NCBI GenBank assembly: GCA_938016265.1
Contig: CALLWB010000051.1
Location: 1-39,860, forward strand
Direction: 5' to 3'
DNA from: an uncultured Saprospiraceae bacterium
GTDB lineage: Bacteria > Bacteroidota > Bacteroidia > Chitinophagales > Saprospiraceae
Length of the DNA: 39,860 nucleotides
In this document: one piece after another, positions 1 to 8,695 of the stretch
Numbering within the stretch: the first letter of the stretch is position 1
Layout: every line of letters begins with the position of its first letter
The notes under the pieces: generated by a model
Databases searched by the model: none
Seen by the model: the letters and a program-made list of their open reading frames with translations, nothing else
What the model was told of the DNA's origin: nothing
Made by a program: the position numbers and the translations under genes

Positions 1-161
1 AAAAAGCAAGAGCATTAAAAGCCTCCAACTTGTATCTTGAAAGTAACACCATCTTAAAACCAGCCATATCACTATACGAGAAACTTGGATTTAAAAAGAT
101 TGCCGGCCATTATACTCCTTATGAAAGATGCAATATCCAAATGGAACTTAAACTAAAATAA
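1..161 (+). CDS. GNAT-type N-acetyltransferase, C-terminal fragment
   Basis: An open frame enters from the left edge (codons from base 3) and stops at TAA 159-161, giving about 52 residues. It contains SLYEKLGFKKI followed by a strand ending in MELKL. That is the usual end of a GNAT fold: the alpha-4 helix with 'hxLYxKLGF', then the last beta strands. GNAT enzymes move an acetyl group from acetyl-CoA to an amine; the substrate cannot be told from this tail. The next gene begins 6 bp after the stop, so the two are probably co-transcribed. The acetyl-CoA binding loop lies outside the window. The family call is firm; nothing more specific is supported. Confidence 0.75.
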   Translation, partial: KARALKASNLYLESNTILKPAISLYEKLGFKKIAGHYTPYERCNIQMELKLK

Positions 162-167
162 TCTAAA

Positions 168-581
168 ATGGAATTTGAAAATAAAATTGCTATTGTTCTC
201 AAGAATGATTTAATGGACTGGCAGAAATTGAATGTAGCAGCATTTTTGGCTAGTTCAATAGCTATACAATTTCCGGAAACTCATGGAGCAAAATTTGTTA
301 ATGCTTCACAATCAGAATACCTTCCTTTTATAAAACAACCTATATTTATTTACAAAGCTAATGACAAAGCTCAAATTGATAGAGCATTCTTAAGAGCAAA
401 ACAACGAGAATTAAATATTGGAATATACACGAATCCACTTTTCGCAACGAAAAACGAAGCTGAAAACCATTTGGTAATCGCAAAATCAACAGACGAAAAT
501 CAAGATTTAGTTGGAATTATCGTTTATGGTGATAATAGAAAAGTAAATAAAGCTTTGGATGGACTCAAATTCCATGGATAG
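168..581 (+). CDS. DUF2000 family protein
   Basis: A 137-residue cytoplasmic protein with no signal peptide. The N-terminus, KIAIVLKNDLMDWQKLNVAA followed by a FLAS segment, is the characteristic opening of the DUF2000 family. The later segments RAFLRAKQRELNIGIYT and LVGIIVYGDNRKVNKALDG also fit. DUF2000 proteins are small alpha/beta proteins related in fold to peptidyl-tRNA hydrolase 2, and their function is not established. The gene starts 6 bp after the GNAT stop; DUF2000 genes often sit beside small acetyltransferase or regulator genes. Length is normal for the family and no defect is visible. The family assignment is by motif recall. Confidence 0.75.
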   Translation: MEFENKIAIVLKNDLMDWQKLNVAAFLASSIAIQFPETHGAKFVNASQSEYLPFIKQPIFIYKANDKAQIDRAFLRAKQRELNIGIYTNPLFATKNEAENHLVIAKSTDENQDLVGIIVYGDNRKVNKALDGLKFHG

Positions 582-795
582 AAACTACCTACAGTTGAGT
601 AGACAGCCTCCCCAGATAAACTGTGCTCTCCTCTTGTTCGCCAGCCCTGTCTGACTACCGTACTGCTCCCTTCTGTGGTACTCCTTCTCTACGTTTCACT
701 AGTTTACCGTTGATTTGCGAGCCGTCAAACAAAAATTAATACAACACCTCAATTCTGCTATTTTTAGTATTCTATGATAGGAATACCCACGTCCT

Positions 796-831
796 TCAGG
801 CTGGGGCCTAGAAAATAGGCTTTAGCCCTGA
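796..831. repeat. REP-like imperfect hairpin
   Basis: An outer stem TCAGG-CT (796-802) pairs with AGCCCTGA (824-831) with one bulged C. A 3x3 internal loop (GGG/TTT) follows, then an inner stem GCCTA (806-810) with TAGGC (816-820) and a GAAAA loop. This stem, internal loop and stem plan resembles extragenic palindromes moved by REP-associated tyrosine transposases. It lies in a gene-free, decayed stretch (582-1289), and its sequence differs from the repeats at 20-21 kb. No second copy was seen in the window. Confidence 0.4.
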
Positions 832-1057
832 GATCCATACTCCTAATAGTAAAGGCTTCTCCCTATTTACACCATCAGCCGTCAATCCATCCACCAACCC
901 AAATTTAACAACACTACGAATACCTGTCCTACGTCCAACAGTAGCAGTAGCAGTAGCAGTAAAGGTGGCAACTAATCTGTTAAGCGCTGGTAGGTACCTT
1001 ATTCAAATTAGAAATGAACAAGAAATCATTTACTCCGAAAAACTTATCAAAGAATAG
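812..1057 (+). pseudogene. Fossil C-terminus of a T9SS-sorted protein
   Basis: A frame free of stops from 812 to the TAG at 1055-1057 ends with NLLSAGRYLIQIRNEQ and then EIIYSEKLIKE. This matches the last strands of a type IX secretion C-terminal sorting domain (pattern: L.aG.Y.i.i......y..K.ik). The expected upstream part, including a clean 'PNP' block, is degraded to SAVNPSTNPNLTTLRI, and there is no start codon or signal peptide. A run of CAGTAG units at 939-960, coding for VAVAVAV, interrupts the domain and may be part of its decay. The rest of the 582-1289 stretch shows no other recognisable coding. Most likely the remnant of a deleted secreted-protein gene. Confidence 0.5.
939..960. repeat. 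Short tandem CAGTAG repeat
   Basis: Three and two-thirds tandem copies of the hexamer CAGTAG (939-960) lie inside the fossil sorting domain. In that frame they encode alternating Val-Ala. It is a simple-sequence tract prone to slippage; no regulatory role is evident because no intact gene follows within 300 bp. Confidence 0.7.
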
Positions 1058-1322
1058 GGATATTGTAACTACTCAACTCCGCCAGAGGTATGCCTCCCCC
1101 CCTAGTTAGATGATTTAAGAAAAATCCTAGAAAGGTTGAAACAAATGAAAAATGCACAATAACAATGGGAGACTGGAGAACGCCGTGGTTGTCCCAGCAA
1201 AACAACTATTCAACTGTCAACGAAGCACTTAGGGAATAGATTTCTTTTGTTATCTACTATTTTGGTTTAGTTTTTTTGTAAATTTATAGATGACTAACAT
1301 TAATTTTTTATTTAAGACCCAA

Positions 1323-3494
1323 ATGATGCGCAAATTCGCTGCATTCCTATTTTTTATAGTTGCGATTGCTATTCATATTCATGCCCAAACTACGATTTGT
1401 TTGGAGCCAACCCAAGATGCTTATTTACAAGGAACTACCAATTTCAACACCACAGAGTTAAGAGTGGAGGTCGGCAATAGAATTACCTACTTAATGTATG
1501 ATCTTAGCAACATCACAGGTACTGTAGTAAGTGCAGAACTGAAGATGACCGTAAATACGGATGCTGGAACTGGTCGAATCACCATTCAGAAAGGAGCAAC
1601 TAACAACTGGACAGAAGGAAACCTCAGCAATGCCAATAAGCCAGCAGCAGCTGGAGCATTAGGAGAACTTACACAAGCAAATTTCCAAACGAATACAACC
1701 TATACCTGGCCATTAAATGGAGTTCTCCCTGGAGGGAATTTCTCCATGATCTTGACACAAACAACGGGTAATGATGTTTCTTTCCGATCTCAAGAGCACA
1801 GTATTGCGGCCACTCGACCAACACTTTGCTTGACGATTCAATCCTCGCAACCGACCGACCAAACCGTAGAATGTGCTATCCAATTTTTATTGGAGGGAAG
1901 CTATGACGGACAAAACGGTATGCGGAACAGCCTACAAAATCTAAATCTACTACCTTCCGGTCAACCTTACAATGTAGATCCCTGGAACTACGACGGTGCG
2001 GAAGGTGCTGGTTGGACTGCTGCGGACTACCCAACAGGATCAATAGACTGGGCACTTATCAGCCTGCGAACGTCTCCTCTTGCTTCTGATGAAGTATGGA
2101 AGGGGGCAGTGGTTCTATTGAACGATGGTACTACACACGAGAACATTTCTGTAGATATGGATGCCTCAATTAATGAGTTGTACCTTATGGTGGAGCATCG
2201 AAATCACCTTCCGGCAATGACCCCAAATCCAATCCCAATTGTCAATGGTACGATCTCCTACGACTTCACACAAGCAGACAGCTATTCGAATGGAGTTGGG
2301 CAAGGCCAAAAACAGATTGGTGGAAAATGGTTGTTGTTTGCAGCAAATGCCGACCAATCCCTAGAAACTGGCTACGAAATTACCGGTGCAGACAATATCC
2401 TCTGGTTAAACAACAATGGATTACCCGGCATCTATCTCCCTGAAGATTTTAACATGGACGGCGATGTAACTGGTGCAGATAAAGTACTGTGGTCCTACAA
2501 TAATGGTATTTTTTCAAGTATACCAAAGTCTACACCGATAACAGGTTGCTTTGCAAGTAGTATTGAAGAGGTTCGCCAATGTTTAGAGAGTGGCAATAAT
2601 GCGATTTTAACTCAAGACATAACGGTTGACAATAATGACTGCGATGGTTATGCAGTACTAAATTTGAACGGAATTTCTGGCGTTGGTATTTACGGTCAAG
2701 GGTTCAGAATTCTTAGAACAGGTGGTCAAGCACAATGTTCGCTTGTTAGAGGGAACGGAACTACAAATGGATTCTTTTCAGACAATGTTGTTTGGGAAGA
2801 GGTTCCAGGGCCAGAGGTTCCAGGGGTAAATACCTACCGACACATGATTCACTTTGTCAACTCTAGTGATATTTGCTTCACGGGTAGCGAAGTGGCGCAC
2901 TCTTGGGGCTACGCAATTTATATGAATGGTGTCGACAGCTTTAAGTTTACAAGCTCCATACTGCACAACTCTGGCGGTCTGGGTTTGTATATCGGTCACA
3001 CCACAAACCCAACGACAAATTACGAGATTAGTAATAATTCGTTTTATAATAACACAACAAACGCGCTGGCAATTTTAGGCGGAACGAATGGCTTAGTCGA
3101 TAATAACATTTTTGACAATAATCATTTGCTAGGAATCTTTCCAGTTGCTCCTCAATACGGGACGGGCTATACAGGCGGTGGTCAAGTTTATATCGCCATG
3201 GCAAACGGCCTTGATTTTGTTAACAATACCATTCAAAATGGATCGTGCTCAAACTGTGTAACCGCTGGTATTTTTGTTAATCCCGTTACAGGTCTTGAAC
3301 TCGGATTACCAAATCAAGGGTTGACCATTACCAACACGATGATTGATAACAACACCATTGTCAACAATACGGCTTGGGGAGTGCACTTAAACGCTAACGC
3401 TACGCTGAATAATACAACCCAATTTTGCAACAACACCATCACAGGTAATGGCGTTCAGCTAGGTGGATTATCGGGTGCAATTTACAAGCCTTAA
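1323..3494 (+). CDS. Secreted CBM96-like / dockerin-like / parallel beta-helix protein
   Basis: I place the start at ATG 1323 (or 1326) because MMRKFAAFLFFIVAIAIHI then gives a clean signal peptide ending HAQ; an in-frame ATG at 1290 would add 11 residues. Residue numbers below count from 1290. Residues 38-183 resemble a DNRLRE/CBM96 carbohydrate-binding domain (EPTQDAYLQG, then LMYDLSNI). Residues 193-360 are a conserved Bacteroidota surface module. Residues 366-407 hold two GAD..LW..NNG repeats, one with a calcium-type loop DFNMDGDVTGAD, as in dockerins. Residues 420-734 are Asn-rich right-handed beta-helix repeats (ISNNSFYNNTTN, VDNNIFDNN). Such proteins bind or act on polysaccharides outside the cell. 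No T9SS sorting domain follows, which is unusual here. No catalytic residues could be assigned. Confidence 0.7.
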   Translation: MMRKFAAFLFFIVAIAIHIHAQTTICLEPTQDAYLQGTTNFNTTELRVEVGNRITYLMYDLSNITGTVVSAELKMTVNTDAGTGRITIQKGATNNWTEGNLSNANKPAAAGALGELTQANFQTNTTYTWPLNGVLPGGNFSMILTQTTGNDVSFRSQEHSIAATRPTLCLTIQSSQPTDQTVECAIQFLLEGSYDGQNGMRNSLQNLNLLPSGQPYNVDPWNYDGAEGAGWTAADYPTGSIDWALISLRTSPLASDEVWKGAVVLLNDGTTHENISVDMDASINELYLMVEHRNHLPAMTPNPIPIVNGTISYDFTQADSYSNGVGQGQKQIGGKWLLFAANADQSLETGYEITGADNILWLNNNGLPGIYLPEDFNMDGDVTGADKVLWSYNNGIFSSIPKSTPITGCFASSIEEVRQCLESGNNAILTQDITVDNNDCDGYAVLNLNGISGVGIYGQGFRILRTGGQAQCSLVRGNGTTNGFFSDNVVWEEVPGPEVPGVNTYRHMIHFVNSSDICFTGSEVAHSWGYAIYMNGVDSFKFTSSILHNSGGLGLYIGHTTNPTTNYEISNNSFYNNTTNALAILGGTNGLVDNNIFDNNHLLGIFPVAPQYGTGYTGGGQVYIAMANGLDFVNNTIQNGSCSNCVTAGIFVNPVTGLELGLPNQGLTITNTMIDNNTIVNNTAWGVHLNANATLNNTTQFCNNTITGNGVQLGGLSGAIYKP

Positions 3495-3824
3495 ATCGTA
3501 CAAGGAAGGACGTTGAAACAGCAAGTAAAAGATGGGTGAAGAATCATTTTTAGAAACATTGTAGCGACTATAATGGTTAAACACAATTACATCGCCACCC
3601 CCCGTCCACCTTTTCAGAATCGTTCAGTAATCCAATTCTGCGAAGAATAGCAAGATTGCCAAGCTGTATTATTAATTACTGCAGACCTTTGTTATTCAAT
3701 TACACAAAATTGTTTGCGATTATTTTTAAAGAACTTGAAATAGATTCTTTAATAATGTATGGTCTTAATCAATAGAATTGAGATGGAGTTAAAATCCAGA
3801 AATTCACCTTCAATTTGCAAAAAT
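3495..3824. other. Convergent intergenic region, nothing recognised
   Basis: This 330-bp AT-rich gap lies between the converging beta-helix gene (plus) and the DUF2490 gene (minus). I see no open frame with coding character, no strong hairpin with a T-run and no copy of the palindromic repeats. Confidence 0.5.
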
Positions 3825-4520
3825 CTATTCCTCCTCCTTCTTTCTAAAATCAGGATTAAACACCACAGCAAATTGTAAATAATTCTTCCCAAAACTATTC
3901 AATCGCTGATACAAATAACCAAGTTGCACTTGAGTCGTTTTGTTGATCTGATACCCCACACTTCCATACAGTCGATTGCGATCAAAAAAGACATCGGTCG
4001 TATTCATAAACAATTCGTTATAAACACCCAGGAATACGGTTTTAGGGCTTATGGTTGGATTGTTTAACGGCAAAAAGAGCATTAGACGATACCGAATTCG
4101 ATTTTTATAATTGGAATTTACCCAACGCTGCTCTAACCGATACCGGTGCTCAAATTTGAGCCGGCTGATCTTGTTGGTTAAAATCAATTGTTGAAAAATT
4201 CGGTGCTCCTTGGATTCCGGGCCTTTTTGATCCGTGTCAAAATCGTGAGAGGCGACATATCCATAACCAAGCGTCAGCACGCCATTTCCTTTTAAATGAT
4301 AATTCACTCCAGTTCTTAAGAGCAATTGTTCAATATTTATCGGTTCTACCGTATGATTTCGATATTGAATCTCAGAGTGAATACTCCAATCATCGGTAAT
4401 TCTGTTGGTCCCAAAATACATCAGCCAGTTTCCAAACTCCTTATTATTTTGAGCGAACAATTGACTAGTTAACAAAAGACTAACAAATACCAATAAGAAG
4501 AACTTGAGTTTTTTATTCAT
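3825..4520 (-). CDS. DUF2490 outer-membrane beta-barrel protein
   Basis: The start is taken at ATG 4520, giving 231 residues that begin MNKKLKFFLLVFVSLLL with signal-peptide cleavage after LFAQ. A longer frame reaches 4661 but would put about 47 non-conserved residues before the signal peptide. The mature part begins KEFGNWLMYFG and has alternating strands such as HSEIQYRNH, LLLRTGVNYHL, LTLGYGYV and QVQLGYLYQRL, ending FAVVFNPDF. That matches DUF2490, a family of small predicted outer-membrane barrels of unknown function. It lies 143 bp downstream of the carbonic anhydrase on the same strand, the third gene of a SulP-CA-DUF2490 row. A role in outer-membrane passage for the same module is inference only. 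Confidence 0.75.
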   Translation of the reverse strand: MNKKLKFFLLVFVSLLLTSQLFAQNNKEFGNWLMYFGTNRITDDWSIHSEIQYRNHTVEPINIEQLLLRTGVNYHLKGNGVLTLGYGYVASHDFDTDQKGPESKEHRIFQQLILTNKISRLKFEHRYRLEQRWVNSNYKNRIRYRLMLFLPLNNPTISPKTVFLGVYNELFMNTTDVFFDRNRLYGSVGYQINKTTQVQLGYLYQRLNSFGKNYLQFAVVFNPDFRKKEEE

Positions 4521-4663
4521 TACTGTGTTTTTAAAACTAAAAATTAGGCTGCGTGTATCATTCATAGGGAAAAAAAATCCCTTCTGAATAATACACGCAA
4601 ACCTATAAAATATTTCCCAACCTTCAAATACAAGAGCTAGGGAATTCTGAGAAAAGAACAATT

Positions 4664-5311
4664 TTATAAGAAACTAACGGAACCAGATTTCACATCATAC
4701 ATGGCGCCAACGATATCAATTTCTCCTTGCTCAAGCAGCTCATTTAAGACCGGACTTCCTGTTTTAATGTTTGCAATGGTTCGCGTCACGTTTTCCACCG
4801 CTACTCGATTCACGAAATCAATATTAGAAGAGTTTCGCTCCTCCCCTTCTTCCGTTTTCACGGCATTGACGGCTGGCATAATTTTATCAAGCATTTGCGT
4901 CAAATTGCCCAGTTTCGCATGGTCACAGGCTCCTTTTACCGCTCCGCAGGAGGTGTGGCCCATGATCACTATAACCTTCGATCCTGCTAGTTTACAAGCA
5001 AATTCTAAACTGCCTAAAATATCTTCGTTGATGAAATTTCCTGCTATCCGAGCATTAAAAACATCTCCAATCCCTTGGTCAAAAATGACTTCTGTTGGAA
5101 TTCTAGAGTCAATACAACTGACAATCGCAGCAAAAGGATATTGACCACCAGCAGTATCTTTTACTTGCTCGTGTAGATTTCTATTTATAGGATTGTTATT
5201 GACAAATCGATGGTTGCCTTCTTTCAGCAAATCAACTGCAGTTTTGGCATTAATTCCTGCTTGTGATGCTGCGGTCTGTGTTTTTTGGTTTAAACTTGTT
5301 AATTCACTCAT
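4664..5311 (-). CDS. can: Beta-class carbonic anhydrase
   Basis: A 215-residue cytoplasmic enzyme that interconverts CO2 and bicarbonate. The zinc site is complete: SCIDSR at 65-70 gives Cys66 with the Asp68-Arg70 dyad, and GHTSCGAVKGA at 118-128 gives His119 and Cys122. The segment NARIAGNF (86-93) is also typical. Length is normal for the class and there is no signal peptide. It lies 57 bp downstream of the SulP transporter on the same strand, so the two are probably one transcript. SulP-carbonic anhydrase pairs are known in many bacteria and are thought to import bicarbonate or handle pH. The enzymatic call is firm; the pairing role is inferred from context. Confidence 0.93.
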   Translation of the reverse strand: MSELTSLNQKTQTAASQAGINAKTAVDLLKEGNHRFVNNNPINRNLHEQVKDTAGGQYPFAAIVSCIDSRIPTEVIFDQGIGDVFNARIAGNFINEDILGSLEFACKLAGSKVIVIMGHTSCGAVKGACDHAKLGNLTQMLDKIMPAVNAVKTEEGEERNSSNIDFVNRVAVENVTRTIANIKTGSPVLNELLEQGEIDIVGAMYDVKSGSVSFL

Positions 5312-5368
5312 TATTATTATGTTTAATTTAATGTTATTGTTAATTCAATTGAAGTAGGAATCGGACAG

Positions 5369-7003
5369 TTAATAAAGAACTTCTTTTTCCTCCTTGGTTT
5401 CCTTGGATAATAGATTGTTTGCCAGGGCGTGCTCTACTTCTTTTATCTGATTACTAACCCCTTTTCGTTCGCGCTCAATGATCGTTAGATCAATATCCCG
5501 GTATTTCGCATTTATTTCAAATTCTTCAATGATCTCCACGACATCAAAGTCAATGTTTATTGATTTAGAAGCGTCAATGATCACCGTTGAGCCGTCAGGA
5601 ATCTGAGTTAAAGTACGCTGAATGCTCGCCTTGTTAATGAAGGTAACGTCCTCTGCCAACGCTAGGCGAATAACACCATCTTTGAGGTCTTTTTCTTTTT
5701 CGAATAGAAAGGGTTTTTTGTAATTATTATACAGGACATAAAAGATGGCGACGACCAATCCCATTACGATTCCCATCAATAAATCCGTTAAAACAATTCC
5801 TACAATTGTTACCATAAATGGAATAAAATGCGACTTTCCTTGATGATACATTTGCTTAAACAACGCCGGTTTTGCTAACTTATATCCTACTAAGAATAAA
5901 ATAGCTGCCAAACTTGCCAACGGGATTAAGTTCAATAGAAATGGAATCGCCATTGCAGAGGCCAGCAATATAAATCCGTGAAAAATAGCCGCCATCTTCG
6001 TTCGTCCTCCAGACTGAATGTTCGTTGAACTTCTTACGATAACTTGCGTAATAGGTAATCCTCCAATCAATCCAGAAACGATATTGGCAACTCCTTGAGC
6101 TTTCAGCTCTCTGTTTGCAGGAGAAACTCGTTTGTAGGGATCTAATTTGTCAGTAGCTTCCAGGCATAATAAGGTCTCTAAACTGGCAACCACGGCAAGG
6201 GTCATACCTGTAATCCAAACTGCTGGATTGGTTATGCTGGTGAAGTCAGGAAACATAAATTGGTCAAAAAAGCCACCGATGGTTTCTGGTACCGGTATCT
6301 TGACAACTTGTTCGGCGGTGAGCGCAAATCCTGACATGTTTTGGAAAATTAAATTTAATATAATGCCCAAGGCTACCACCACTAAAGGACCTTGAACAAG
6401 TTGGAACAACTTGATTTTCTTCATAAATTTTTGTTCCCATAATATTAAAACAAGCAGAGACAACACTGTAATAGCGATCGCTCCCGCACTCAACGCTTCA
6501 AACATATAAAATAGCTCCGAAAACGTATTGTGCCCGTCTGGTTGTGCGAAGGATAAACTGCCTTCATAATCCTTATCATAGCCTACAGAATGAGGTATCT
6601 GTTTTAAAATAATAATAATTCCAATTCCCGAAAGCATCCCCTTGATGACAGAAGACGGGAAATAATAACCGATGATTCCTGCTTTCGCAAAACCTAATAG
6701 TAATTGAAAAATACCACCAATCACTACTGCTAACAAGAATACTTCAAAAGCGCCCAATTCATTAATAGCTGTTAAAACAATAACCGCCAATCCGGCAGCT
6801 GGACCACTTACTCCTAACTGAGAACCACTTAAGGCGCCAGCAATGATACCACCAACAATACCTGCTATTATTCCAGAAAATAAAGGAGCGCCCGATGCAA
6901 GTGCGATACCTAAACATAAAGGAACCGCTACTAGGAATACAATCAGTGATGCTGGTAAATCATACCTTAAATTCTTGAATAAACCGTTTTTCTCTGGATT
7001 CAT
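5369..7003 (-). CDS. SulP family inorganic anion (probably bicarbonate) transporter
   Basis: A 544-residue inner-membrane transporter. Residues 12-420 are a run of hydrophobic helices with SulP hallmarks: DLPASLIVFLVAVPLCLGIA near the start, GVSGPAAGLAV in the third segment, and the QGVANIVSGLIGGLPITQVI stretch in the middle. Residues about 440-525 form a cytoplasmic STAS domain (VIRLALAEDVTFINKASI, STVIIDASKSINIDF). SulP proteins carry sulfate, bicarbonate or other anions. The carbonic anhydrase directly downstream favours bicarbonate, but the sequence alone does not prove the substrate. The start ATG at 7003 fits the family N-terminus. A promoter-like site lies about 87 bp upstream, and a TetR gene diverges from it. 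Confidence 0.88.
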   Translation of the reverse strand: MNPEKNGLFKNLRYDLPASLIVFLVAVPLCLGIALASGAPLFSGIIAGIVGGIIAGALSGSQLGVSGPAAGLAVIVLTAINELGAFEVFLLAVVIGGIFQLLLGFAKAGIIGYYFPSSVIKGMLSGIGIIIILKQIPHSVGYDKDYEGSLSFAQPDGHNTFSELFYMFEALSAGAIAITVLSLLVLILWEQKFMKKIKLFQLVQGPLVVVALGIILNLIFQNMSGFALTAEQVVKIPVPETIGGFFDQFMFPDFTSITNPAVWITGMTLAVVASLETLLCLEATDKLDPYKRVSPANRELKAQGVANIVSGLIGGLPITQVIVRSSTNIQSGGRTKMAAIFHGFILLASAMAIPFLLNLIPLASLAAILFLVGYKLAKPALFKQMYHQGKSHFIPFMVTIVGIVLTDLLMGIVMGLVVAIFYVLYNNYKKPFLFEKEKDLKDGVIRLALAEDVTFINKASIQRTLTQIPDGSTVIIDASKSINIDFDVVEIIEEFEINAKYRDIDLTIIERERKGVSNQIKEVEHALANNLLSKETKEEKEVLY

Positions 7004-7089
7004 TTTGATAAATTTTAAATGTTGACAATAGACTCCTAGGGCAAGCCATTAAGGCATTGCAGCTCTTGCTATCGTAAACTTTTGTTAAA

Positions 7090-7120
7090 CAAATATATTT
7101 CAGTGATCCTTTTTCTTAAA
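7090..7120 (-). promoter_or_regulatory. Predicted promoter of the SulP-CA-DUF2490 unit
   Basis: On the minus strand TATATTTG (7097-7090) matches the Bacteroidota -7 box TAnnTTTG exactly. TTTA (7120-7117) stands in for the -33 TTTG with a 19-base spacer. The implied leader before ATG 7003 is about 80 bases. It lies in the gap shared with the divergent TetR gene, where that regulator could act. Confidence 0.5.
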
Positions 7121-7229
7121 TCACCATTTCATGAGTGCAAACATAATTACTATTTTCCATAATAGCAATACTATTACAAATAAAATTAAAACTTTTTACC
7201 AAGTAGTTAAACTTTCACTTAAAAACACG

Positions 7230-7237
7230 TACTTTTG
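7230..7237 (+). promoter_or_regulatory. Predicted -7 box of the TetR gene
   Basis: TACTTTTG is an exact TAnnTTTG match, 19 bases ahead of ATG 7257. No good TTTG is present 19 bases further up (TTAA is found). Its position supports starting the regulator at 7257, since the longer frame from 7131 would be transcribed through its own promoter. Confidence 0.45.
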
Positions 7238-7256
7238 TATAAAAGAAAATCCTATT

Positions 7257-7934
7257 ATGGCCATCAGTATAAAAATTAGTCTGAACGATAAATTATACTT
7301 AAGAGATCCACAAGGAACGGCTCTAGGCCAAAAAATAATAAAGGAAAGTATCGTTCTAATCGATGAAATTGGCTTCGAAAGCTTCAATTTTAAAAAAGTT
7401 GCCAAAGCCATGACCTCCACAGAGGCTTCGGTTTATCGTTATTTTGAGAACAAACATTATCTATTGATCTACCTTGTTTCCTGGTATTGGGAATGGGTCA
7501 ACTACTTGATCGACATTCATGTTATGAATATCCCCGATCCGAAAAAAAGGTTGAAGATTATTATCCAAACGTTTGTCTACGCCTCCAAAGACAACCCTTC
7601 CATTGATTATGTAAACGAGAGTATTCTTCACCGAATAATAATAGCAGAAGGGACGAAAGCTTACCACACGAAAGAGGTAGACAAGGAAAACACTGAGGGC
7701 TTTTTCCTCAATTACAAGAAACTCAATGCAAAAGTAGCGGCGGTCATCACAGAGATCAATCCTGACTTCCCTTATCCACATACACTCGCTAGCAACCTAT
7801 TTGAAATGGCGAACAACCACATATACTTTGCCCTGCACCTTCCTAAACTCACAGACGTCACCGTAAAAGAAGACAATTTTGACGAAGTAGAAAAAATGCT
7901 AGAATTTTTCGCTTTTACGTTGATTGGAAAATAA
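7257..7934 (+). CDS. TetR/AcrR family transcriptional regulator
   Basis: A 225-residue protein from ATG 7257. A longer in-frame start at 7131 adds 42 residues without regulator character and would place the -7 box inside the gene. The N-terminal helix-turn-helix is clear: LIDEIGFESFNFKKVAKAM, then TSTEASVYRYFENKHYLLIY, which carries the TetR recognition helix (S-VYRYF-NK). The rest is a helical ligand or dimer domain with many aromatics and no recognised ligand signature. TetR proteins usually repress adjacent or divergent genes. The divergent neighbour here is the SulP-carbonic anhydrase unit 254 bp away, so that is the first candidate target. I saw no convincing palindromic operator. Confidence 0.82.
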   Translation: MAISIKISLNDKLYLRDPQGTALGQKIIKESIVLIDEIGFESFNFKKVAKAMTSTEASVYRYFENKHYLLIYLVSWYWEWVNYLIDIHVMNIPDPKKRLKIIIQTFVYASKDNPSIDYVNESILHRIIIAEGTKAYHTKEVDKENTEGFFLNYKKLNAKVAAVITEINPDFPYPHTLASNLFEMANNHIYFALHLPKLTDVTVKEDNFDEVEKMLEFFAFTLIGK

Positions 7935-7978
7935 TTCACAAACAACCACTCAACCCTAGAATCCCCACATTAACCTTT

Positions 7979-8018
7979 AGGCGGAGTCCTGCCTCTGCCT
8001 AACCTTCTTATGAAGGTC
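7979..8018 (+). terminator. Tandem hairpins after the TetR gene
   Basis: Two hairpins follow the stop codon by 45 bp. TAGGCGGAG (7979-7987) pairs with CTCTGCCTA (7994-8002), nine pairs with one G-U. Immediately after, ACCTTC-TTAT-GAAGGT (8003-8018) is a perfect six-pair stem. Neither is followed by a T-run, so a terminator or 3' stabiliser role is only likely. Confidence 0.4.
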
Positions 8019-8695
8019 AGTACAAAAGCGCTAGGATTTAACAACAAAAGCACAAAGAAGGTGCCTATTCCTCCATAATTATTCTTACTATAAAAACATC
8101 CCAAACTCCACTATTAAACAGTTAACACCATATTTGTCAACAGCTCAACACAGATGAATAGTTTACTGATGTAAAGTCCTACGTCATCATACACCCAAAA
8201 CCAGCAAAAAACAACAAAACTAAAATTCGTGACATCCAAATACAAATACAAAACAAAATTTATAACATTCTAAATTAAACAATTTATAAGTTTAGTGAAC
8301 ATTAGCCATTACATCTTCAAAGTTTAAATTATTTCAAATAAAACAGCTACTTTACGCAAAACATAAACCTACGTATACACATTGTTGTTCTTCCAAATTC
8401 TAAATAAACCCTGTCATCAATGGCAAAAAAAATAAAAACTTTTACAATATTTATTTTAGAATAAGCAAATATGTTTAGTAGTTTTACATTAGAAAACAAA
8501 ACAGAAAGACACTTAAAACCAATAGATTAAACCCATCCAAACAAAAACCTTCCTATTTAAAACTATCTTTTCCAATATATCGAGTTGATCGCCTGAACAT
8601 TACTCAGGTGCCAAATCACTTCTAACATCCTAAACATATTAAATATAAAAACTAAATATATACTTATTTTATTATACAATCAAAATCCTTACCCT
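8019..8695. other. Long AT-rich leader region upstream of the repeat-protein operon
   Basis: This gene-free stretch of about 680 bp is very A-rich on the plus strand. I found no exact TTTG-N19-TAnnTTTG promoter. The nearest -7 candidates are TAAGTTTA near 8287 and TATGTTTA at 8470-8477. A small hairpin CCTGA/TCAGG sits at 8592-8608, about 90 bp before the next gene. No coding frame with a signal peptide or known motif was seen. Confidence 0.45.

Noticed and set aside
796-1057. An insertion sequence remnant in the 582-1289 stretch
   Set aside because: No transposase motif or paired terminal repeats were found; only a hairpin and a sorting-domain fossil can be supported.
4701-5144. A 147-codon plus-strand open frame opposite the carbonic anhydrase
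   Set aside because: Antisense shadow of a gene with all catalytic residues.
7131-7256. Long N-terminal extension of the TetR regulator
   Set aside because: The -7 box at 7230 lies within it and the residues show no domain character.
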